This document shows positions 8,608-16,876 of a DNA stretch of 64,000 nt, in pieces. The first letter of the stretch is position 1. The number at the start of each line of letters is the position of its first letter. Where the stretch lies: positions 1 through 64,000 of the forward strand of contig CALAOR010000064.1 of NCBI GenBank assembly GCA_937889595.1, given 5' to 3'. Position numbers and translations under genes: made by a program. The notes under the pieces were generated by a model. That model worked only from the letters and a program-made list of their open reading frames with translations, was not told the origin of the DNA and did not search any database. Origin of the DNA: an uncultured bacterium (lineage in GTDB: Bacteria > Oederibacteriota > PGYV01 > Palsa-1178).

Positions 8608-8648
8608 AGATATTCTTACACCGCGTTTTGTGCGGTGTTAGAATATCT
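8608..8648. terminator. Hairpin downstream of emrB-like gene
   Basis: agatattcttacaccgc-gttttgt-gcggtgttagaatatct, 1 mismatch in 17 bp; no strong T-run, so terminator role is uncertain. Confidence 0.5.
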
Positions 8649-8706
8649 TATGCCGGTTTTCTCGGCGTAGTGGTCCTAAAATATTATAAAAAAAGAAGGC
8701 TGCGAA

Positions 8707-9078
8707 TTGAAAATAATGGCGGTAGACGACGAGCCGGATATACTGAAAGTTGTTTCCATAACGCTGGTCATGAACGGATTTGAAACGGTTACCGCTGCGT
8801 CCGGGCAGGAATGCCTGGCAATGCTGGAAAAAGGGGTCAGGCCGGCGCTTATTTTGCTGGATCTCATGATGCCGGGCATGGACGGTTTTGAAGTGTGCAG
8901 GAAAATACGGGCAGTTGAAAAATACCGTGATATAAAGATAGTAATGCTGACGGCAAAAGCACAGAACCGGGACGCCGTAGACTCATACAAGTTCGGCGCG
9001 GACGGGTTTATAACAAAACCTTTTGAGCCGGATAAACTGATAAGCGATATGAAATTATTTCTTGGAGATTTAATGTAG
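8707..9078 (+). CDS. Stand-alone response regulator receiver protein
   Basis: TTG start; AVDDEPD, LILLDLMMPGMDGFEV, VMLTAKAQ, KPFEPDKL. Confidence 0.92.
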   Translation: MKIMAVDDEPDILKVVSITLVMNGFETVTAASGQECLAMLEKGVRPALILLDLMMPGMDGFEVCRKIRAVEKYRDIKIVMLTAKAQNRDAVDSYKFGADGFITKPFEPDKLISDMKLFLGDLM

Positions 9079-9116
9079 CAGGGTATGCCAAATTTTCTGA
9101 TGAAAATTTGGGAGGA

Positions 9117-9213
9117 TTAAGAGTTAAGGGTTGAGGATTAAGGAGAACGGTTGAATACTCGCAAACTACAGAAAATTTCCTTAATTCTAAACCCTTAATC
9201 CTCAACCCTTATA
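9117..9213. repeat. Heptamer-period degenerate tandem repeat in inverted arrangement
   Basis: TTAAGAG/TTAAGGG/TTGAGGA/TTAAGGA (9117-9144) and CCTTAAT/TCTAAAC/CCTTAAT/CCTCAAC/CCTTATA (9179-9213); 9126-9143 exactly complements 9193-9210. Confidence 0.88.
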
Positions 9214-9426
9214 AGCAGGGTTCAAAACCCAGATGCGAAGGTCGTCCATTATGTCCAGCCAGATTCAGGTCTAAAACCCACCCAACATTTTGTTTAAATT
9301 CCCGTTTTCCTATTTTTAAATAAAATACATTTGAACTGCATTTTATATGTACAAAACGGATATTCCGGATATAATAAGCATAATTATTTGAGTGAGGTTA
9401 GAAATATTTTTCGCAGGAGGTTTATT

Positions 9427-9849
9427 ATGAAGAAGATAATAATAATAATTATGGTAATTTTTCTGTTTGTAGGTTGCGCTACGACCGGTGTTACCATAGA
9501 TGATTACTCAAAGACCGGGCCGCATTACTTTAAACAGCCGGAACCGGAAGGGGAAAAGACTGTCGGGCACATAACGGGAATGTTAGAGGGGGCGGCCATA
9601 GGCATGTTGCTTGGAGGCGGTGCAGGCGCTATTGGTTATAACGTTTTTTCAGGGAATAATATTACATTTGATGTTGCAGCCTTTGCTGCGTATCTGAGCG
9701 TGGGTGCTGTAATTCTTGGCACAGCCGGCGGCATCATAGGATGGAATTTGCCGTATTTAATGATCGGGGCAAAGACGGAAGAGGACAAAAAGAAAGAAAG
9801 GGAAAAGCAAGAGGAAGAAAAACTGAGGGATCTTTTCAAGGATAAATAA
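9427..9849 (+). CDS. Putative lipoprotein with glycine-rich hydrophobic segments
   Basis: MKKIIIIIMVIFLFVGCATTG lipobox; GAAIGMLLGGGAGAIGY; ATG 9427 preceded by aggagg. Confidence 0.7.
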   Translation: MKKIIIIIMVIFLFVGCATTGVTIDDYSKTGPHYFKQPEPEGEKTVGHITGMLEGAAIGMLLGGGAGAIGYNVFSGNNITFDVAAFAAYLSVGAVILGTAGGIIGWNLPYLMIGAKTEEDKKKEREKQEEEKLRDLFKDK

Positions 9850-10061
9850 TAAGCAAGGTCCGATCATTTTTTCTGATTTAGCCTGCGCATGGACAAACTA
9901 TCGGGTTTTGGTATGTTTAACTGGGTTGATGTGGTTCTCCAAATATATGACGGCCTGTCATGTTTTGCATAGTAAGATTAGAGTACTTGGTGTTTTTCCT
10001 GGAACTTTTTTAATAGGATTTTGTCTAATAATTTATGTAATTAATTTATAAAGGAGCGCCG

Positions 10062-13000
10062 ATGCCTGTCTGCGATACTTGGAAAGTAACACGAAAAATA
10101 TCCCGCATATTTCTTCCTGTAATTTTGATGTCTGTATTTGTTTTCTATCTTTGCGATCATGTGATTGCCGCGCCTGTGCGTGGAACCGCGGGCGACTTGT
10201 GGGCTGACAAAGTCCTGGGTCAGACAGACGGCGGAATACCGAATTCAAGTTTCGGGGAATTAAAGCCCAACCAGGCGACAAACCGCAGCGTATTCAATGT
10301 GGGCGGGGTGCTTGTGGACAGGTTCTCAAACCCGCAGCGGCTTTACCTATGGGACGGCGGCAACAGCCGGGTGCTTGGTTTCAGCGATATCCGCATAGCA
10401 TTGACCAAACAGGGCGGGGTACTGGGGACAGACCTCTGCCTTGGTTCCGATCCAAATGCAATACCGATGGGAGCCGACATTGTAATAGGCCAGCCTGATT
10501 TCAGCCACTGCGCCTGCAACGGGGACGGCAACATGCAAAATTACCCCGCTTACACCCCTGCGACCGCTTCAAAACTCTGCGGCATGCTGCAGACACAGCT
10601 CTCGCCATGGGAGGGCGGTTCCTATTCCAATATGGCGGTGGATTCCCAGGGCAACCTGTATGTGCCTGACCCATGGAACAACCGTGTACTCCGTTATGAA
10701 AGCAGCAGCCTGACACCGGGCGCCATGGGGCCGGCGGCGTCATACGTGTGGGGACAAACGGATTTTACAGGCATTGAAGCGAACCGGGGATTTTCAGCGC
10801 CGAACAACAGCACATTAAGTTTCAGCGTATTAGGCGGGGCCGCCATTGATCCTGTTGGAAATCTGTGGGTTGCAGACACGCAGAATAACCGCGTATTGCG
10901 TTTCCCCAACCCGAACGCCCCGAACCCGGGCGTACCGCTCAGTACAGCCGACCTTGTGCTGGGACAGAACAGTTTTAATACGGTCATACCGGCAGCCGCA
11001 ACTTCCGACCTGTATCATTTAAATAACCCGACCGCGATCCGGGTGGACTCCTCCGGCGACATTTTTATATCCGACGGTACAGTCAACGGCAGCACAACAG
11101 GCAGGATTCTTATATATAAGCCGCAATCGGTGATAGGCGGGATCCCGCAGTATACGAGCGGAATGCCGGCGAGCGCCGCAATAACGGACGGTGTATCAAC
11201 GCCAATGTCGCTGGATCTGGACGCCTCAGGCAACCTGTGGGTCACGGAACTGCTGTATAACCAGGTTGTAATGTATAACGTCAATTGCTCGGCAAACCCG
11301 CCTACAGCGGTACCTCAAAAAGTGCTCCTGCAAAACCAGCTTTCGACGGTCCAGGGCACTAACGCAACATCAGGCGACGCGCCGGACTTTCAGTACATGT
11401 ATCCTGCCGGAACAAGGCCGCAATCCTGGTTTATGTACGGGCCATACGGCGCGGCAGTGGACAAAGACGGCAATGTTTTTGTATGCGTAAAATCAAACCA
11501 GCACGACCTCTGGCGGTTTCCCGCGCCCATACCCGACATTGGTACTCTTCCGGCAGGGCAGGCGCACTCGGCTGACGTGGATGTTTTTAAGCCGAGCCAG
11601 ATGTGCATGAAAAACCTGATAGGGCCGGCTAATCTCGAGGAGGGGGTTGGCGTAGCTGTCGCGCAGAACATGGCGCCGCAACAGATAATAGCGTCCGATG
11701 ATTACCGGCTCATGTACTGGAACATGTCTGCAGGCGGGCCGCAGGTATTAAGCAACGGGCAGTCGCCGGACGGGTACGCGGGAGTCAATGCTTCAGATGT
11801 ATTTGAAATGGGCCCGGTTTCATTCAGCCGCATAAAGGCCGATAACATGACATCGCCGCAGCATTTATATGTAATTGCATACGAACCGGGCATGACCGTG
11901 CAGGTTTACAACCTGCCGTTAACGGCTTACGCTATGCCGGTAATAAAGGTGGCTTCCACGCTCCCGGTGCTTGGAGGAGGATCTGTCTCATTTTCAGTGG
12001 TGGACGGTATTGCGCCTGCCCCGGACAGCTCGTTCCTATGGATATCCGACAGGACGCAAAGCAGGGTAATGAGGGTCAGGAACCCGTTGACCGCGCCTAT
12101 AGTAGATATTATACTCGGCCAGACAAGCTATTCAGGAATAGATTGCAACCAGGGAGGTTCCCCAAGCGCGTCCACATTATGCTCCCCTGGCGCAATAGAA
12201 TTGGACCACCACGGAAATTTGTATGTGGCGGACGCGGCGCTGGAGACCGCAGGAAACTGGCGGATGCTGCGATGGAATGCGGCCCAGATACCGGCAAATC
12301 CCGCAACCTGCGTTTATGCCATACCGGCTGCGGGTGTTTTCGCGACAGGCGGGAATTTTAACACTTCCCAGGCCTGTGTTCCGGCCGGCAGTCCGCCAAT
12401 AGCGGAATGCGGCCCGTTCGAGCCCGCTTTTAATTCGGATGACAGCATCATGGTGGCGGGGCAGAACGGGTACACGGGGAACCGCTTCCCGGTTGTATTC
12501 AGGAACCCGGGGCTTGGCGACAATCCAATAGCGATCCTTAATGACTTCAGTTCAATGAGCTACTCAGCGGCTTTTGACAACCAGGATAACCTGTACGTGA
12601 CCGACCTTGATAGGGGAAGGATGTTTATTTATCTTCATCCTTTTCCGGCCCCTACTTCCACGCCCCTTACGCCGGCGCCGACCGCAACCTTAACCGCCAC
12701 TGCCACGCCGGGCTGTTTCCAGGAAGGGCGGAGTTTGCCGGACCAGTCGGGCGGTTTCTATTCGCCTTACGGAGTGGTGGTGGATACAACACGGCATTAT
12801 ATATACGCGGTTGACGCGGGGCACTATAGGATACAGGTATATTCGTATGTCCCGGGCAGCCAGCCTGTGCCGGCCGGTACTTTTGGAACGCAGGGATCGG
12901 GCAGCCTGCAGTTTGACTTACCAGACGGCATCGCGGTGGATTCAGCGGGCTATGTTTACGTGGATGATTTTAACAACGGCCGCGTACAGAAAATATGGTT

Positions 13001-14084
13001 TGACGGCGTAAATGCGACCCTTATTGCCATATTAGGGGCACCCGTGGACAACATAGGACATCCAAGGGGAGTATATGCCGACCCGGGCGGAACCACGGTT
13101 TATATCACCTCGGATAACGGCCTTGTTTACAGGTACGACGGCGGCGGCAGCGCGTATTCTTTGACCGCTTCTTTCGGGAGTGGGCTCAATGCGCCGATAG
13201 GAGTAATGAAAATAGGCAACATCATTTACGTGGTGGATAATGGCAATAACCAGCTGGTATACTTTGTTGAAACGCCGGGCTCGCCTCCCACTTACAGCGC
13301 GGCGGCAGTTGTGGATACCGGCGCAGCGGCTGGTTTGCTGAACAATATGTTTTTCATAACAATCGACAAGGCCGGTTACATATACCTGACATCCGCAAAT
13401 GATTTCCGGCTTCTGGTTTTTCAAAGAATGGGGACGGGCTCATTTTATCTGCTTTACGATACGATCATTTCAAATACCCCGATAGGAGTGGCGGTTGACG
13501 AGCAGGGCAATATTTATGTAAGTAACGGGGGGGGGAACAAAGTCGTGGAGGTGCGCGGTTGTTTTACGGAAAATACCAATACCCCGACGCCGTCAATAAC
13601 GGTAATCCCAACAAACACGCCTACTCCCACATGCACGGGTACAGGGTCTGCGACATCAATGCCCACCATAACCGCCACAGTACCTGCGGATACGTTTACA
13701 TGTACGCCCACGCTCACTCCCACGTTCACACCCACGCCCACTTCCACAATCACGGCAACGGCAATGCCGCCGTGCGGCGACGGATCGGATATCAGGACGT
13801 ATCCGAATCCATGCATGGGCACAGACGGATATTTCAACCTGAACCTTAACCTATGTTACGTATCAGATGTAAAGGTAAAGATATATACGGGTTCTTTCAG
13901 AAAAATCATCGAAGAAACATTTTTGGGCACACTGGCCGGACAGAATATAAAAGTGACATTTGCGGTAAGCGGCAAGCCTACACTGGCGACAGGGATATAT
14001 TACGCCGTAATTACAATAAAGCCGTCTGCCGGTTCCGGGTATGCGGTAAAACGAAAAGTGATACCAATTGTAGTTATGCAGTGA
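10062..14084 (+). CDS. Large exported NHL-repeat (beta-propeller) protein with Thr/Pro linkers and C-terminal sorting-like domain
   Basis: Repeated GNLYVADxxNNRVLRF motifs; TPTPTCTGT/TPTFTPTPTST linkers; terminal YPNPCMGTDGYFNLNLN... domain. Confidence 0.85.
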   Translation: MPVCDTWKVTRKISRIFLPVILMSVFVFYLCDHVIAAPVRGTAGDLWADKVLGQTDGGIPNSSFGELKPNQATNRSVFNVGGVLVDRFSNPQRLYLWDGGNSRVLGFSDIRIALTKQGGVLGTDLCLGSDPNAIPMGADIVIGQPDFSHCACNGDGNMQNYPAYTPATASKLCGMLQTQLSPWEGGSYSNMAVDSQGNLYVPDPWNNRVLRYESSSLTPGAMGPAASYVWGQTDFTGIEANRGFSAPNNSTLSFSVLGGAAIDPVGNLWVADTQNNRVLRFPNPNAPNPGVPLSTADLVLGQNSFNTVIPAAATSDLYHLNNPTAIRVDSSGDIFISDGTVNGSTTGRILIYKPQSVIGGIPQYTSGMPASAAITDGVSTPMSLDLDASGNLWVTELLYNQVVMYNVNCSANPPTAVPQKVLLQNQLSTVQGTNATSGDAPDFQYMYPAGTRPQSWFMYGPYGAAVDKDGNVFVCVKSNQHDLWRFPAPIPDIGTLPAGQAHSADVDVFKPSQMCMKNLIGPANLEEGVGVAVAQNMAPQQIIASDDYRLMYWNMSAGGPQVLSNGQSPDGYAGVNASDVFEMGPVSFSRIKADNMTSPQHLYVIAYEPGMTVQVYNLPLTAYAMPVIKVASTLPVLGGGSVSFSVVDGIAPAPDSSFLWISDRTQSRVMRVRNPLTAPIVDIILGQTSYSGIDCNQGGSPSASTLCSPGAIELDHHGNLYVADAALETAGNWRMLRWNAAQIPANPATCVYAIPAAGVFATGGNFNTSQACVPAGSPPIAECGPFEPAFNSDDSIMVAGQNGYTGNRFPVVFRNPGLGDNPIAILNDFSSMSYSAAFDNQDNLYVTDLDRGRMFIYLHPFPAPTSTPLTPAPTATLTATATPGCFQEGRSLPDQSGGFYSPYGVVVDTTRHYIYAVDAGHYRIQVYSYVPGSQPVPAGTFGTQGSGSLQFDLPDGIAVDSAGYVYVDDFNNGRVQKIWFDGVNATLIAILGAPVDNIGHPRGVYADPGGTTVYITSDNGLVYRYDGGGSAYSLTASFGSGLNAPIGVMKIGNIIYVVDNGNNQLVYFVETPGSPPTYSAAAVVDTGAAAGLLNNMFFITIDKAGYIYLTSANDFRLLVFQRMGTGSFYLLYDTIISNTPIGVAVDEQGNIYVSNGGGNKVVEVRGCFTENTNTPTPSITVIPTNTPTPTCTGTGSATSMPTITATVPADTFTCTPTLTPTFTPTPTSTITATAMPPCGDGSDIRTYPNPCMGTDGYFNLNLNLCYVSDVKVKIYTGSFRKIIEETFLGTLAGQNIKVTFAVSGKPTLATGIYYAVITIKPSAGSGYAVKRKVIPIVVMQ

Positions 14085-14244
14085 ATTTAGTATAGTGTTA
14101 CACAACAGCTAAATATCGAAACTGCCCGGTATTTTAAGCGGGTTTATCGGATTTGCGGTATTAAGTCAGTTGCGAATACCGCCCGGTATTCCTATAAACG
14201 CGGCATCGGTATAAAAAGCACGAAAAAAAATTAAGGGAGAAAAA

Positions 14245-14856
14245 ATGGATCTAAAAAAACGCGCTTTGTTTTTATCATATTTTACTGTTTTATATAATAT
14301 ATTCGAAGGGATTGTTTCAATAGTTGCGGGATTGTTGGCCGGAAGCATAGCGCTGGTTGGTTTTGGAGCCGACAGTTTTGTTGAATCATTATCGGGCGGG
14401 GTTATGATATGGCGTTTTTCATCGGGAGATAAGCTTAGCAAAGAGGAAGAGGAGAAAATAGAACGCGGGGCTGAAAAGTTTGTGGCAATTACTTTTTTTG
14501 TCCTTGGCGCATATGTGTTGTTTGAGTCTGTAAAAAAGCTTATATTGCATGAAGTCCCGCAGATAAGTGTTTTAGGTTTTATCATAACCATTTTATCCCT
14601 GATAATCATGCCTGTACTATATCTGGCGAAAAATAAGACAGGAAAACAGCTAAAAAGTAAAAGCCTGATAGCTGATTCAAAAGAAACGCTTGCCTGCTGT
14701 TATCTTTCCGCCTCTGTTCTAATCGGCTTGATCCTAAATGCGTTGTTCCACTGGTGGTGGGCCGACTCTGTGGTCGGACTGTTTATAGTATATTTTCTTG
14801 TAAAAGAGGGAATTGAAGCATGGAATGGCGGTTGTGAATGTGAAGATGAAGATTGA
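14245..14856 (+). CDS. Cation diffusion facilitator-like membrane protein
   Basis: VSIVAGLLAGSIALVGFGADSFVESLSGGVMIWR and LIADSKETLACCYLSASVLIGL...WWADSVVGL. Confidence 0.72.
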   Translation: MDLKKRALFLSYFTVLYNIFEGIVSIVAGLLAGSIALVGFGADSFVESLSGGVMIWRFSSGDKLSKEEEEKIERGAEKFVAITFFVLGAYVLFESVKKLILHEVPQISVLGFIITILSLIIMPVLYLAKNKTGKQLKSKSLIADSKETLACCYLSASVLIGLILNALFHWWWADSVVGLFIVYFLVKEGIEAWNGGCECEDED

Positions 14857-15096
14857 ATTTAAGCCTTAAATTTAATGGTTTTGATTGTTATTTTTTTGGC
14901 GCCGTTCCTGTACTCTATATCTGCGGTAACGGATAATCCCGTATAATACGATTGCAAACGTGTTCCTTGCGTTGTTTATGCGCTGTTTATCCAAAAAACA
15001 GTAGAATATTATTATAAATATTGTTATACTTTACGTCAATATCATGAAAATCGCGGGATATTTTTTGGCTAAATCCGCTTAATTTACGGGAGAATT

Positions 15097-16062
15097 ATGG
15101 ACGACAGGGCTTTTGAAAAGATGGAAAAAGAGATCCGGGAGATAAAGGAAGAAATAAAAAACCTTAAAAAACTCGAGAGCACAGTTGATGAAAAATACGG
15201 GCAGCTTCTAAAAAAAGAGGAAGCTTACCTCGGGGAAATTAACGAGTCAATAGAAAAAGAGCTTACTGTCATAGTGCTCGGGACCGTGAAGAAGACCATA
15301 AATAAGGAAATGACGGCCCTTAAAATGCTCAGGCGGCATATCCGCAACCAGGTGCGCCATCAGGTAACGAAGGAGATCAATACGGCCATCGGCCACCTTA
15401 TACCGGAACTCAAGAAAACCATCAAGGATGAAACCAGAAAAGTATCGCTGGATATCATGAACCAGTTAAGGCGGCAGACCGGTAAGCGGCTTGAAAAGGA
15501 GGTCGTGGAGCAGATAAAGGAATCAACCAGCGTGCTTATGGAGCAGAAGGAAGATTCGGAACGCAGGGCCATTACGGACCAGCTTACCGGGTGTTTTAAC
15601 AGGCGCTACTTTGAGACGCGCATGGATGAGGAGCTGTCGCTGGCAAACCGTTTTAAGAATAAAATGTGCCTTATCATGCTTGATATAGACCACTTCAAAA
15701 ATGTCAATGATACTTACGGCCACCAGGCCGGCGATACCGTGCTCGCGGAAGTCGCGGAGACGGCGAAAAGCTGCCTTAGGGGCGAGGATTATCTTTGCAG
15801 GTACGGCGGTGAGGAGTTTACAGTAGTCATGCCTGAAACAAAAACGGAAGAAGCCCATGAGGTTGCGGAACGCATGAGAAAACTCATCGAAGAACACGCT
15901 TTTTACGGCGGCAACACCCTCATCAATATCACCATCAGCCTCGGGATCGCGGAATATCCCGAGAACGCCATAATCAAGGAAAAACTTATAGAAAAAGCGG
16001 ATGAAGCCCTGTATGCCGCTAAAAACGCAGGCAGAAATAACACGAAAATCGCGGCAAAGTAA
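15097..16062 (+). CDS. Diguanylate cyclase with N-terminal coiled coil
   Basis: DQLTGCFNRRYFE, DIDHFKNVNDTYGH, CRYGGEEF with upstream RGED I-site. Confidence 0.93.
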   Translation: MDDRAFEKMEKEIREIKEEIKNLKKLESTVDEKYGQLLKKEEAYLGEINESIEKELTVIVLGTVKKTINKEMTALKMLRRHIRNQVRHQVTKEINTAIGHLIPELKKTIKDETRKVSLDIMNQLRRQTGKRLEKEVVEQIKESTSVLMEQKEDSERRAITDQLTGCFNRRYFETRMDEELSLANRFKNKMCLIMLDIDHFKNVNDTYGHQAGDTVLAEVAETAKSCLRGEDYLCRYGGEEFTVVMPETKTEEAHEVAERMRKLIEEHAFYGGNTLINITISLGIAEYPENAIIKEKLIEKADEALYAAKNAGRNNTKIAAK

Positions 16063-16835
16063 TGTCCATCAAAAATCTCAAATGCACCGTGGCTTATAAG
16101 GGCACGGCATATTCGGGCTGGCAGAAACAGCAGAATTTTCCTACCGTCCAGGGACTGATAGATTACGCGCTTTTCAAACTGTTTGGCGGCGAGATAAAGA
16201 CAACAGGCGCTTCACGCACCGATGCGGGCGTACACGCCATGGGGCAGGTTTTCAATTTCTGTGTCGAAACAAAGTTCGAACCCGATGGGATAAGGAAGAT
16301 GCTTAACGGGCTGCTGCCGCAGGACATACGGATTAAAGACTGCGTCGAGGTTGATTATAATTTTTCAAGCCGTCATAACGCGAGGGAAAAATTCTACAGG
16401 TACATCATATACAATCGCAGTACCATGCCCCCCGTTTATAATGACATAGCGTGGCATGTATACGACAGGCTTGCTCCGGCAAGGATACACGAGATCCTGC
16501 CGCTCTTTAAGGGTAAGAAGAATTATTTTACTTTTTCGGCGTCTTCGGACGCCAAGAGGTACGAGCGGGAGATAAAATCCATAAAGATAAAAGTGTCGGG
16601 CCCGTGGATAATAATGGATTTCAGGGGGCGCAGTTTCCTGTACAACATGATAAGAAGGATGGCCGCCGCTTTCGTGGATTACGCCAGGGGAACAACTAAC
16701 ATGGCGGACGTGGAAAAGATGTTCGAAATAAACGACAGGGCAAACCTGACATCCACGGCGCCGGCGCACGGGCTGCAGCTGGTGAAGATAATTTACAACA
16801 AACATAACCCGCACACGAAGGCCGAAGTTTTGTAG
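16062..16835 (+). CDS. truA: tRNA pseudouridine(38-40) synthase TruA
   Basis: YKGTAYSGWQKQ, TTGASRTDAGVHAMGQ, RSFLYNMIRRM. Confidence 0.95.
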   Translation: MSIKNLKCTVAYKGTAYSGWQKQQNFPTVQGLIDYALFKLFGGEIKTTGASRTDAGVHAMGQVFNFCVETKFEPDGIRKMLNGLLPQDIRIKDCVEVDYNFSSRHNAREKFYRYIIYNRSTMPPVYNDIAWHVYDRLAPARIHEILPLFKGKKNYFTFSASSDAKRYEREIKSIKIKVSGPWIIMDFRGRSFLYNMIRRMAAAFVDYARGTTNMADVEKMFEINDRANLTSTAPAHGLQLVKIIYNKHNPHTKAEVL

Positions 16836-16876
16836 CGATACGGTAAATATTGGAAAAAGAAAGGTGCAACTCAAAA

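Noticed and set aside
13514-13837. Minus-strand Val/Gly-rich ORF
   Set aside because: Antisense of the same Thr/Pro linker.
13559-13849. His-rich ORF (HAHSHVHTHAHFHNHGNG)
   Set aside because: Alternative frame of the Thr/Pro linker in the NHL protein; composition is explained by ACNCCN codons.
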